From positions 5,559 through 22,852 of the forward strand of contig DCBH01000084.1 in the NCBI GenBank assembly GCA_002313415.1: a stretch of 17,294 nucleotides of DNA. The letters are read 5' to 3'. Positions 6,302-14,035 of this stretch are shown here, piece by piece. Under the pieces are notes generated by a model. That model made no database searches. It worked only from the letters and a program-made list of their open reading frames with translations, and was not told the origin of the DNA. The position numbers were made by a program, and so were the translations under genes. Source of the DNA: Flavobacteriales bacterium UBA1112. Its GTDB lineage: Bacteria > Bacteroidota > Bacteroidia > Flavobacteriales_D > Sanyastnellaceae. Position 1 is the stretch's first letter; the number at the start of each line of letters is the position of its first letter.

Positions 6302-7780
6302 ATGCGGGGTTTGTTTCGTGTTGTCCTTTTGGTTTGGGGATTCGTCATTTCATTTTCAGCTTTGGCTCAATTGGATCGAACCCATGTCCAGGGCGCTGCA
6401 AGTCCTTATGCTTTAAGCTCTGATTATCGCGCTTTGGGTTACAATCCTGCGCTGTTGACTCACTCGGGGTGGGCTGGTGATTTTAGAAAGGTGTCAGGTG
6501 GGTTTGAGGGCGGATTCTCGGTGAAATCAAATTTGCTTGACCGGAGCGAAATGTGGGACCAGATTCTCGGGAGAGGAAACGAGGTTTCGGATTCTTGGAC
6601 TTCAGAGGAATGGCTCAGTGCATTGACCGATGAAGAGTTGTCGTTCAACACGGCCTTTCTCGCTGCAGCTTTTGCCCGACGTTTTGGGAATTGGGGAGTG
6701 GCCTACGCCAATCGGAGGGGCGTGTCTGCCCACATCACACTCAGTTCGAAGACCGCCAAACTGTTCACCGATGGTGGATTGGACTTGTTTTCAGAAATTG
6801 AATTGATTGAAACGGGTGCGGTGGTTTCGGTGGAGGATTACGTTTTTGAACTCGGGGATTTGTGGCAGGGTGTGACTGTTGCAGGAAACGTAACACTGGC
6901 GAATGTGCTGGAGAATACGTCACTTTCATATCAGGCATTAAGAACTCACGAAGTAGGCATATCAAGGGTGTGGGGAAACGCTGAGGAAGGATGGTCCTTG
7001 CATACGGGTTTGGGATTGAGGGCATTGTTTGGGACTTCATTCTTTGACATCCATACTGAGAATGGAGAAGTCAAAGCGTTTGGTGCACGTTCCCAGGGAT
7101 TTCAAATTTCTGATTTGCAAAATTTGGACTCTCTCATTGGTGGAGGTCCTTCAGTGGATTGGTTAAGTGTCGTAAGTCCCTCAGGTTACGGATGGGGGAT
7201 GGATTTTGGCGGTGTGCTGTCGAGGGCAGATGGCGCCTGGATTTCTTTGTCATTGGTGGACATTGGAAGGATGACCTGGGAGGGAGAGTCTTATGATGTG
7301 AATGACATTGATGTAGACTTGTCTTCATTTGGCTCCTCTGATGGTGCCATTGATCCCAACGATTGGCTTTCAGGTGCTGTTGATGTACTCGATGCCGATA
7401 CTTGGTTTCAGTCGAGCGAATCCGCGACAATGACAGTTTCAAATCGCCCGTTGATTTCATTGGGTGCGGGTTTTCGACCTGCCATGCCTGTGGTGGTCGC
7501 GGCCAATCTAACTGCCAGAAGCCGGGAGGCCATGGCCAATGGGGGATGGACAGGTGGCGTGTCGGGTGGTGTACGCATCACAAATGCGTGGATTCTGGAA
7601 ACAGGAATTCAACGTGGTGGTTCGGATGTTTTCCGATATCCCGCCTCCACGCGCATCAGTCTTAAGAATGGCTGGGAGATAGGATTCCGTACTGGAGATA
7701 TTTCGGCCTTGTGGGAAGGTTCTCAGCCTGAGATTTCCCTTCAATCTTGCTTTTTACGATACCGAGTTTCAGGCATTTGA
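6302..7780 (+). CDS. Probable outer-membrane beta-barrel protein, DUF5723-like (unsure)
   Basis: The 492-residue product starts with a Sec signal peptide (about residues 1-23, hydrophobic core VVLLVWGFVISFSALAQ). The mature start contains LGYNPALL, a motif seen near the N-terminus of many Bacteroidota outer-membrane proteins of the FadL/PorV/DUF5723 kind. The rest alternates Gly-rich, aromatic and polar segments (GWGMDFGGVLSR, GGVRITNAWILETGIQRGG, GWEIGFRTGD), the pattern of antiparallel beta strands in a barrel. The C-terminal strand ends in YRVSGI, not the classical terminal Phe. Function is not recognised; the DUF5723 assignment is from memory of the family pattern. It follows ilvE by 8 bases. 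Confidence 0.6.
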   Translation: MRGLFRVVLLVWGFVISFSALAQLDRTHVQGAASPYALSSDYRALGYNPALLTHSGWAGDFRKVSGGFEGGFSVKSNLLDRSEMWDQILGRGNEVSDSWTSEEWLSALTDEELSFNTAFLAAAFARRFGNWGVAYANRRGVSAHITLSSKTAKLFTDGGLDLFSEIELIETGAVVSVEDYVFELGDLWQGVTVAGNVTLANVLENTSLSYQALRTHEVGISRVWGNAEEGWSLHTGLGLRALFGTSFFDIHTENGEVKAFGARSQGFQISDLQNLDSLIGGGPSVDWLSVVSPSGYGWGMDFGGVLSRADGAWISLSLVDIGRMTWEGESYDVNDIDVDLSSFGSSDGAIDPNDWLSGAVDVLDADTWFQSSESATMTVSNRPLISLGAGFRPAMPVVVAANLTARSREAMANGGWTGGVSGGVRITNAWILETGIQRGGSDVFRYPASTRISLKNGWEIGFRTGDISALWEGSQPEISLQSCFLRYRVSGI

Positions 7781-7785
7781 TTGCC

Positions 7786-7800
7786 AACTTGTCACAAGTT
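7786..7800. repeat. Short inverted repeat between the outer-membrane gene and msrA
   Basis: AACTTG (7786-7791) and CAAGTT (7795-7800) flank TCA, a 6-bp stem without a T-run, in the 28-base gap before the first msrA ATG. It may be a weak mRNA hairpin or an operator half-site pair; no stronger claim is possible. Confidence 0.25.
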
Positions 7801-7808
7801 CTTGCATC

Positions 7809-8453
7809 ATGTCAAGAAAAGTTTTTCCTTGTTCCATGATCAGATGGTTTTTTTTCCTAATTATTTCTTTTTGTTTCATTTCAGTCATGGCTCAATCTGA
7901 ATCCCTTTTTGCGAAGTCAACACACGAAGCGACAATCACGCTCGGTGCAGGCTGTTTTTGGTGTGTTGAGGCCATTTTTGAGGCCATTCCAGGAGTTTTG
8001 TCAGGAGAATCTGGGTATTCTGGTGGGCACGTGAAGAATCCTGGTTATCGGGAGGTTTGTACTGGTCGAACTGGCCACGCAGAAGTAGTGAAGGTCAAAT
8101 ACGATCCAGATCAGGTAGGTTTAGACGAAATTCTGAAGGTCTTTTTTGCCACACATGACCCCACCACGATGAATCGTCAGGGCGCAGACGTAGGTTCCCA
8201 ATATCGCAGTGCCATTTACTGGCACGATCCTGGCCAATTGGAAATAATTGAGCACGAACTGTCGGAAGCGAAGGAGATTTGGCCAAACCCCATCGTGACC
8301 GAGATCAAGGCGTTTGAAACGTTTTATCCTGCCGAGGACTATCACCAAGCTTATTATGAGCTGAACAAAGAAGCTCCGTACTGTAGGGCGGTCATTGCCC
8401 CTAAATTGGCCAAATTTCAAAAACAATTTTCAGCCAAGTTTGACTTAAAATGA
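7809..8453 (+). CDS. msrA: Peptide-methionine (S)-S-oxide reductase, exported
   Basis: MsrA reduces the S-epimer of methionine sulfoxide in proteins. The catalytic motif GCFWC is at residues 48-52 (nucleophile Cys49, Cys52), followed by GYSGG, NPGYREVCTGRTGHAE and HDPTTMNRQGADVGSQYRS, all typical. A further Cys192 near the C-terminus (PYCRAV) is the likely resolving cysteine. The first 28 or so residues contain a long hydrophobic stretch (WFFFLIISFCFISVMAQ), so the enzyme is probably periplasmic or a lipid-free exported form. An in-frame ATG at 7836 would give a tighter signal peptide and is an equally good start. It converges on the LPP20-like gene with 9 bases between stops. No msrB is adjacent. 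Confidence 0.93.
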   Translation: MSRKVFPCSMIRWFFFLIISFCFISVMAQSESLFAKSTHEATITLGAGCFWCVEAIFEAIPGVLSGESGYSGGHVKNPGYREVCTGRTGHAEVVKVKYDPDQVGLDEILKVFFATHDPTTMNRQGADVGSQYRSAIYWHDPGQLEIIEHELSEAKEIWPNPIVTEIKAFETFYPAEDYHQAYYELNKEAPYCRAVIAPKLAKFQKQFSAKFDLK

Positions 8454-8462
8454 CCAACTATG

Positions 8463-9014
8463 TCATTCCTCTTGTTCAAGTCGCTCGATTTCCTTGTCCA
8501 ACAGGATGACCATTTGAGCGCGAACAAGTTCCGAGATTTTGGCGTCGTTTTTGGCTTTGGCCTTTAGAAATCGCATCATTGCCTTCTTTTTGACTTCGAT
8601 GGCAACATGCACTCGATAAGATTGGTTGTCAAGCTGATAGATCTCTTCACCCAAGGTTCGGATGTCGCCGATTGTGGTGTTGGTGACTTCACGTGCGAGG
8701 GATTCAAAGCGTTCAATGGCTTCCGCGGCTTGATTGCCCACAAGCTCTTGGGCGTAGTTGTCAGAGACGACCTTGAGGTTGGTTTGGACTTGCTGTGCCA
8801 ATGCTTTTTTTGATTCGAGCTCGGCCTTGCTCTTTGCAATGCTCATATTGGCACTTTGCCCCATTCCAACCGACCTGAAATGACGTGCATCTGACATGTA
8901 TTTTTTTCCTGAAAACGGCATTTTGAGCTGATTTCCGTCAACGTTTGAACAAGACATAAGAGTGCCAATTGCAAGGACAAAGACTACGACGAGTGAAGGG
9001 ATTCGAAAGTTCAT
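8463..9014 (-). CDS. LPP20-like lipoprotein
   Basis: The 183-residue product starts at the ATG (9014-9012) with a lipoprotein signal: hydrophobic VVVFVLAIGTL followed by MSC, giving lipid-modified Cys22. Residues about 43-90 (RSVGMGQSANMSIAKSKAE and following) resemble the LPP20 domain, in which a Gly-rich strand leads to a long helix whose residues run AKSKAELESKKALAQQV. A second strand-helix part follows, YRVHVAIEVKKKAMMRF, and the C-terminus is charged and helical. The frame is open upstream to 9119 but only this start places the signal peptide first. Likely anchored in the outer or inner membrane facing the periplasm; biological role unknown. Confidence 0.8.
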   Translation of the reverse strand: MNFRIPSLVVVFVLAIGTLMSCSNVDGNQLKMPFSGKKYMSDARHFRSVGMGQSANMSIAKSKAELESKKALAQQVQTNLKVVSDNYAQELVGNQAAEAIERFESLAREVTNTTIGDIRTLGEEIYQLDNQSYRVHVAIEVKKKAMMRFLKAKAKNDAKISELVRAQMVILLDKEIERLEQEE

Positions 9015-9146
9015 GGATGGACTTTTGGTTGGAATTATAACGAAGTAAACATGAATTGTGCCAAAACTCACCAATTTCACGATGCCTGTTGGAAACTTTG
9101 AATGGTTTGACCTTGTCAAGTGTTACAGAACATGAAAAGAGGCCTG

Positions 9147-9154
9147 TATTTTTG
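9147..9154 (+). promoter_or_regulatory. -7 promoter box TATTTTTG before the DUF6913-like gene
   Basis: TATTTTTG fits TAnnTTTG exactly and ends 6 bases before the GTG at 9161. If functional, the mRNA would begin at or next to that GTG. No TTG was seen at the right spacing for a -33 element. Confidence 0.35.
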
Positions 9155-9160
9155 AGCTCT

Positions 9161-9754
9161 GTGACGTGGAAGGATCACATAGTTTCTTGGCGCTTGAGTC
9201 GAATGCCTGCTGCCGAACGGGAGCGTAAAGGATGCTCCCTGAGACATGCAAACAGTGTTGGGCTGGTTTATCTCGAACGAGAGCATGCCCACTATCGGGA
9301 GGTCAAAGCACTGGCCAAACGTTTGAAAGATGAGTTTGGCGTGAGGCGAGTTGGGATGATGAGTTTCGTTCAAAAGGAAGCGAAAGACACCCCTACATGG
9401 CTTGTGAAGAAGTTGGATTCGGGCTATTTCTGTAAGAGCGACCTGAACTGGTATGGTTGGCCAGTCAAAGAGATTCAGGCTTTCGTGGACACTCCTTTTG
9501 ACATTTTGATTGACCTCGAGTTAGATCCTGTTCTTCCCTTGAAGTATGTTGTTCGTGCCAGTGCAGCTGGCATGAAAGTGGGGGTGAATCATCCAACCTG
9601 GAGCAGGGATCTCGATTTGCAAGTTGTTCGCTCGGTTGCGGTGAATGACGAAGATGTCGACGAAGTCGATGTCATTCTTCAAGATCCTATGGATGATTGG
9701 CGTGAACATACCGAGAAGACCATTGTCTTCCTGAAAAACATCGATTTACAATGA
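9161..9754 (+). CDS. DUF6913-like protein of unknown function, coupled to dapA
   Basis: With the GTG at 9161 the product has 197 residues. A basic N-terminal helix (WKDHIVSWRLSRMPAAERER) leads to a strand NSVGLVYLER, then an alternating helix-strand pattern (VKALAKRLKDEFGVRRVGMMSF), DLNWYGWPVKE, FVDTPFDILIDLELD and GMKVGVNHPTW. This order matches the Bacteroidota family I know as DUF6913, usually encoded directly before dapA; the assignment is by recollection of the pattern. Other starts are possible: TTG 9152, and ATG 9203, which would remove the basic helix. Its TGA overlaps the dapA ATG in ATGA, a strong sign of coupled translation. No catalytic motif is visible. Confidence 0.75.
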   Translation: MTWKDHIVSWRLSRMPAAERERKGCSLRHANSVGLVYLEREHAHYREVKALAKRLKDEFGVRRVGMMSFVQKEAKDTPTWLVKKLDSGYFCKSDLNWYGWPVKEIQAFVDTPFDILIDLELDPVLPLKYVVRASAAGMKVGVNHPTWSRDLDLQVVRSVAVNDEDVDEVDVILQDPMDDWREHTEKTIVFLKNIDLQ

Positions 9755-10650
9755 CGCTAGTTTTGTCCTCCCTTCACGGACTGGGTGTGGCCTTGGTCAC
9801 GCCGTTCAATGAAAATGGAAATGTGGACTATCCCGCACTGCAGGGCATCATCGAACATCAAATTAAGGAAGGCACTTCTTTTTTGGTTGTTTTAGGGACA
9901 ACAGGCGAAACACCGACGCTGAGTCCCACGGAACAAGAGCGCATTGTAGACTTCGCGATTGAAGTCAATTCTGGGCGTCTGCCACTTGTAGTTGGAGTGA
10001 CTGGCAACAACACAATGGAATTGTGTCAGCGAATTCGTGAATGGGACTTGAAGGGAATCGATGCCTATTTGGTGGCGACACCCGCTTACAACAAGCCCAG
10101 TCAAGCTGGACTGAAAATGCATTTTGAAGCTGTCGCAGATGCTGCCAAACGTCCTGTGATTTTGTACAATGTGCCTGGGCGAACGTCGTGCAACATGGAC
10201 GCCGAAACCACCCTTGAGTTGGCCAAACACCCGAATGTGGTCGGAATCAAGGAGGCGAGCGGTGACCTTGATCTGATTGGAGACATTCTCGCCAATCGTC
10301 CAGAGGACTTCTACGTGTGGTCGGGGGACGATGCATTGGCCATGCCGACAGTTGCCATGGGGGCTGAGGGGTTGATATCTGTTCTTGGAAATGCATTTCC
10401 TCGGCCAATGGCCAGTATGATTCAACAAGCTTCGTTCGGCCAAATTCATGATGCCAAAATCACCCATGCCGTGTTGAAATCGCTGATGGGTTTGGTGTTC
10501 CTTGAAGGCAACCCGACGGGGATCAAGGCTGCTATGTCTCACTTGGGTTTGTGCAAATGTGAAATGCGTCTTCCCCTGGTTTCAGCGTCCAAAGCGTTGC
10601 AAGACAAATTGTATGCCGCAATTGCAGCGCTTGACGTGCCAGCAAAATGA
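9751..10650 (+). CDS. dapA: 4-hydroxy-tetrahydrodipicolinate synthase
   Basis: The 299-residue protein condenses pyruvate with aspartate semialdehyde, the first step of the diaminopimelate/lysine branch. The Schiff-base lysine is Lys167 (VGIKEASGD); Tyr139 and Arg144 lie in LYNVPGRTS, and the Thr pair (Thr50, Thr51) is in LGTTGETPTLS, so the catalytic set is complete. Length is normal for the family. The ATG at 9751 overlaps the preceding stop by four bases. No other lysine genes are present in the window. A convergent gene ends 60 bases further on. Confidence 0.96.
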   Translation: MTLVLSSLHGLGVALVTPFNENGNVDYPALQGIIEHQIKEGTSFLVVLGTTGETPTLSPTEQERIVDFAIEVNSGRLPLVVGVTGNNTMELCQRIREWDLKGIDAYLVATPAYNKPSQAGLKMHFEAVADAAKRPVILYNVPGRTSCNMDAETTLELAKHPNVVGIKEASGDLDLIGDILANRPEDFYVWSGDDALAMPTVAMGAEGLISVLGNAFPRPMASMIQQASFGQIHDAKITHAVLKSLMGLVFLEGNPTGIKAAMSHLGLCKCEMRLPLVSASKALQDKLYAAIAALDVPAK

Positions 10651-10662
10651 TTCACAGCTGCT

Positions 10663-10687
10663 GAGGACAGAGTTACCACGTGTCCTC
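10663..10687. terminator. Possible hairpin between convergent dapA and transketolase genes
   Basis: GAGGACA (10663-10669) and TGTCCTC (10681-10687) form a perfect 7-bp stem with an 11-base loop. A second, weaker stem (AGGGA 10701-10705 with TCCCT 10715-10719) overlaps the stop of the minus-strand gene. Neither is followed by a T-run on either strand, so intrinsic termination is uncertain, but their place between two converging genes fits transcript ends. Confidence 0.35.
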
Positions 10688-10709
10688 GCTCAAGGTTACA
10701 AGGGATATT

Positions 10710-11675
10710 TTATCTCCCTAGCAATCCTTTGGCCTTGACCACTATGGTTTCAGCAGATAGCCCATATTTCTTCATGAGTTGTGCAGGGGTGCCGCTTTCT
10801 CCAAATTGATCCTCAACAGCGACAAATGCCATGGGCGTTGGATGTTGGGAGGACAGTGCCTGTGCGATGCTGCATCCCAGTCCACCTGCCCGTTGATGTT
10901 CCTCTGCAACCAAAACATGCCCAGTCTTTTGTGCTGATTTCACCAAGGTTTTTTCGTCGAGTGGTTTGATGGTATGAACATTCAAAACATCCGCATGGAT
11001 TCCGTCCTTTGCGAGTTCAACTGCAGCCTGGATTGCTTCCCAGACAAGGTGGCCACAGGCAGCAATGGTGAGGTCAGCTCCAGACATCATCATTTGAATT
11101 TTGCCCAACTCAAATGGTGCCGAGGGGTCAATGAATACAGGAACTTTTGGACGTCCAAACCGCAGATAAACAGGTCCGTGATGCATGGCAATGGCCAAAG
11201 TGGCCTGCCTCGTTTGTTCATAGTCGGCGGGTACCACGACAGTCATGTTGGGCAGCATCTTCATCATGCCAATGTCCTCCAAGATTTGGTGTGTAGCTCC
11301 GTCCTCACCGAGGGTTAGACCTGCATGAGAGGCGCAAATCTTGACATTTTTTTCAGAATAGGCGATGCTTTGTCGGATTTGGTCATAGACGCGTCCAGTC
11401 GAAAAGTTGGCAAAGGTCCCAGTGAATGGAATTTTGCCCCCAATGGTCATTCCTGCGGCCACACCCATCATGTTGGCCTCAGCGATGCCTACCTGAAAAA
11501 AGCGATCTGGGAATGCATCTCGAAACGCATTCATTTTGAGGGAACCGGTCAAATCGGCACACAAGCCGAGGACATTTGGATTTTGGTGGCCAACTTCGAG
11601 CAAACCTTGTCCAAACCCCGAGCGCGTGTCTTTGGATTCGGTAGGCTCAAGAGTGATGTGGTGTGTATCAACCAT
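10710..11675 (-). CDS. Transketolase, C-terminal (pyrimidine-binding and regulatory) subunit
   Basis: The 321-residue protein is the second half of a split transketolase. Residues about 15-180 are the pyrimidine-binding domain, with the catalytic glutamate Glu66 in VGIAEANMMG and the GEDGATHQ loop at 123-130; residues about 195-315 form the C-terminal domain. The partner subunit with the diphosphate-binding motif is encoded at 13101-13943. Together they would move two-carbon units between sugar phosphates in the pentose phosphate pathway. DXP synthase has a similar fold but is a single chain. The start ATG overlaps the stop of the VWA gene by 8 bases, so it depends on translation of that gene. 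Confidence 0.92.
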   Translation of the reverse strand: MVDTHHITLEPTESKDTRSGFGQGLLEVGHQNPNVLGLCADLTGSLKMNAFRDAFPDRFFQVGIAEANMMGVAAGMTIGGKIPFTGTFANFSTGRVYDQIRQSIAYSEKNVKICASHAGLTLGEDGATHQILEDIGMMKMLPNMTVVVPADYEQTRQATLAIAMHHGPVYLRFGRPKVPVFIDPSAPFELGKIQMMMSGADLTIAACGHLVWEAIQAAVELAKDGIHADVLNVHTIKPLDEKTLVKSAQKTGHVLVAEEHQRAGGLGCSIAQALSSQHPTPMAFVAVEDQFGESGTPAQLMKKYGLSAETIVVKAKGLLGR

Positions 11676-13083
11676 GAATGTTTAGGTTGGTTGTCTTGCC
11701 GGAGGCAATGGTGAATGATTCTCGAATGCTGTATAACGTCCCCCGGGCATTTGTTGCGCGGAAGATGAGGGTAAAATTCCCGGGTTGCAAGGTGTGCTTT
11801 CCCGCATGTTGTCCAGGCTCAAATTGAAAGACGGGCTCCAATGTTTTGGCGTCTATGACGACAGCATATCCCGATTTGGCAGCATGTATCACAAGGGATC
11901 CAGGCGCAGGTATTTCAACAATGCGCTTTTTGTCCTCGTCCACACGTACGTCCTGAACCAAAGTGGGGGGATGAGTGTGAAAAAGTAAGTCATACGTGCC
12001 GGAGCATAGACGAAGTTCTTGACCGACAGGACTTGCAAAAAAAGAGTCGCATTGTCCGGGGAAACGCCACTCTACATCCATGATGCCGTAATCTGTTCTC
12101 ACGCCGCGAGCAAATTGAGGTTTGAGATGACCTTGACCCATGTTTGGGACGGACAGCACATTGTGAACGCCTGGGTTCAGTAAGACTGAATCGATGACCC
12201 GAGGAGGGATGCTATGCACTGTAAATGCATAGGCAGGAAGGGGGTCAACGTAAACTGTATCGGGCGCATCAATCCAGCTCAATGTGTGGACCCATTGGGG
12301 ATGATGATGTTCTGTGCGCAGGTCGGTGAACGAATAGGCCAAATTGCTCACTGTCGCGTTTCCCTGATCATCGAGCAACTCGACATGCAGTGTGGTGTTG
12401 TTCAGAGCTTGCTCAACAACAAGGTCCAAAACATGCTCAAATGAATCTGGATCTGAGGCGTCGTAAAAGTCTCCAATGCATCGAAGTTTTTCTTCCATGT
12501 TTTCCTCTATGCCCATGCCGATGACAAATGGTTTGACCACAATGCCCTGGCTCTGAAGTGCGCGGCTCACCGCACAGGGGTCCTCATCGCATGCTTCGAT
12601 GCCATCAGTAATGAGAATGATCACATTCCGACCCGGAGCTTGAGGAAAGTCCTTTGCGGCTTGTTCTAGAGACCTCGCAATCGGGGTGGTTCCTTGCGCG
12701 CGAATGCGTCCGAGGGATTGTTTGATGATGAGATTGTTGGCTGTTCCGAACGGTACCACCAGTTCTGTGTCGTCGCAATCTTGGTTGCCTGCAACGTGTT
12801 TTGTTCCATGACCATACACACGAAGGGCAAGTTCGAGTTGGTGGCTTTGATGCAAGCCCTTCAATGTCTCACTCAAAAGGCGAGATGCTGTCTCTATTTT
12901 CCGGTTTCCACCCCAGATGCTGTTCATGCTGTTGGAGGCGTCGAACACGAATAAGATGCGCGTAGGCAGCCCTTCACCTTCCACAGTGACCTGACTTTGA
13001 CTCGCCATTGGACACAGAGCTATGGCGCAACTGAGAAGGAGCTTACGCCACTTTGGCTCGTGAGTGCTTTGGAAGTGAAGCAT
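11668..13083 (-). CDS. Secreted von Willebrand factor A-domain protein
   Basis: From the ATG at 13083 the product has 471 residues. A signal peptide (about residues 10-30, KWRKLLLSCAIALCPMASQS) precedes a VWA domain at about 42-235. Its metal-ion-dependent adhesion site is intact: Asp48-x-Ser50-x-Ser52 (DASNS), Thr132 (GTTPIA) and Asp160 (LITDG). Cysteines at 165 and 170 (ACDEDPC) and in LRCIGDFYDAS may form disulfides. The remaining about 235 residues are beta-rich, with no transmembrane segment or sorting domain seen, and end in small Ig/PEGA-like units (GSLVIHAAKSGYAVVID). An alternative TTG at 13104 would overlap the transketolase N stop. It lies between the two transketolase subunits, 17 bases after the first and overlapping the second by 8. 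Ligand unknown. Confidence 0.85.
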   Translation of the reverse strand: MLHFQSTHEPKWRKLLLSCAIALCPMASQSQVTVEGEGLPTRILFVFDASNSMNSIWGGNRKIETASRLLSETLKGLHQSHQLELALRVYGHGTKHVAGNQDCDDTELVVPFGTANNLIIKQSLGRIRAQGTTPIARSLEQAAKDFPQAPGRNVIILITDGIEACDEDPCAVSRALQSQGIVVKPFVIGMGIEENMEEKLRCIGDFYDASDPDSFEHVLDLVVEQALNNTTLHVELLDDQGNATVSNLAYSFTDLRTEHHHPQWVHTLSWIDAPDTVYVDPLPAYAFTVHSIPPRVIDSVLLNPGVHNVLSVPNMGQGHLKPQFARGVRTDYGIMDVEWRFPGQCDSFFASPVGQELRLCSGTYDLLFHTHPPTLVQDVRVDEDKKRIVEIPAPGSLVIHAAKSGYAVVIDAKTLEPVFQFEPGQHAGKHTLQPGNFTLIFRATNARGTLYSIRESFTIASGKTTNLNIHG

Positions 13084-13100
13084 GACAGAAACAAGAGGAA

Positions 13101-13943
13101 TCAATAGTCAGTTAACGTTGATTCAAGCTGATTCAGTGCATCAGTGAGTTGTTCGTCACTAGGCGCGATTCCGTGCCACTTGTGGGTTCCCTCCATAAAG
13201 TCAACACCTTTCCCCATATCCGTTTTCATCAAAACCACGGTTGGAATTCCCGAGCCACGGTGTTGATGCGCTTCGGAAATGACGCGTTGTAAGTCCGCAA
13301 AGCTGTGACCGTCGCAGGTCATGACGCGCCATCCAAAAGCCTTCCACTTGCCTTCCAAGTCGCCCAAAGACATGACCTCGTCGGTGCTTCCATCAATCTG
13401 TTGACCATTGCAATCGATGAATGATAGAATGTTGTCCACTTTGTGATGGGACGCATACATGGCTGCTTCCCAAATTTGGCCTTCTTGCAGTTCTCCATCA
13501 CCGTGCAGGGAGTAGACCCAATTTGATTCGTGATTGAGTGCTTTAACCTGAGCTGCACCGAGTGCCACGCTCAACCCTTGACCCAAAGAGCCCGACGCGA
13601 TCCGGATGCCAGGAAGTCCTTCTTCTGTGGCAGGGTGTCCCTGCAGTCTGCTGTTCAGTTTGCGGAAGGTCTTGAGTTCTTCCAAAGGAAAGTATCCGCG
13701 GCGCGCCAAAACGCTGTACCATACTGGGCTGATGTGTCCATTGGAGAGAAAAAAAATGTCTTCTCCTTTGCCATCCATGTCAAATTCCTCAGGATTGATG
13801 TTCATTGTGCTGAAATACAATTGCACCAGCAAATCGGTGCATCCCAATGAGCCGCCTGGGTGGCCACTCTGTACGGCGTGAACCATTCGAACAATGTCGC
13901 GGCGAACCTGTGTTGCAAGGGTTTGGAGCTCTGTGGAATTCAT
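13101..13943 (-). CDS. Transketolase, N-terminal (thiamine diphosphate-binding) subunit
   Basis: The 280-residue protein is the first half of a split transketolase. SGHPGGSLG (His28) and GHPATEEGLPGIRIASGSLGQGL match the family; the thiamine diphosphate motif is HGDGELQEGQIWEA at 147-160, ending in the conserved Asn of IDCNGQQIDG (Asn179). It must pair with the C-terminal subunit at 10710-11675 to be active. It is the first gene of a minus-strand group of three. A -7 box lies only five bases upstream of the ATG, so the mRNA may begin at or beside the start codon. Confidence 0.93.
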   Translation of the reverse strand: MNSTELQTLATQVRRDIVRMVHAVQSGHPGGSLGCTDLLVQLYFSTMNINPEEFDMDGKGEDIFFLSNGHISPVWYSVLARRGYFPLEELKTFRKLNSRLQGHPATEEGLPGIRIASGSLGQGLSVALGAAQVKALNHESNWVYSLHGDGELQEGQIWEAAMYASHHKVDNILSFIDCNGQQIDGSTDEVMSLGDLEGKWKAFGWRVMTCDGHSFADLQRVISEAHQHRGSGIPTVVLMKTDMGKGVDFMEGTHKWHGIAPSDEQLTDALNQLESTLTDY

Positions 13944-13947
13944 ATGT

Positions 13948-13955
13948 CAAAAGTA
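13948..13955 (-). promoter_or_regulatory. -7 promoter box TACTTTTG of the transketolase operon
   Basis: On the minus strand TACTTTTG matches TAnnTTTG exactly and ends only four bases before the ATG at 13943. Bacteroidota transcripts usually begin a few bases after this box, so the operon mRNA is predicted to be leaderless or nearly so. A -33 box is not obvious. Confidence 0.45.
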
Positions 13956-14035
13956 CCTGAAGACCTAGGGGAGAAGTTCCCGATGTTCAAAAACATTGGA
14001 AAACGAGAAAGACCACTCTTCGCCTCGACGGTTGC

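Noticed and set aside
9892..10542. Minus-strand open frame of 216 codons inside dapA
   Set aside because: It lies wholly antisense to a complete, well conserved dapA; its product has no recognisable motif, is rich in His, Arg and Cys, and fits a shadow frame.
13084..13104. TTG start for the VWA gene overlapping the transketolase N stop
   Set aside because: The ATG at 13083 places the signal peptide properly and needs no rare start, although overlap coupling by the TTG cannot be excluded.
10710..13943. Transketolase halves as a frameshifted or disrupted single gene
   Set aside because: Each half has its own start, complete domains and stop, and split two-gene transketolase is a known arrangement, so this is not a pseudogene.
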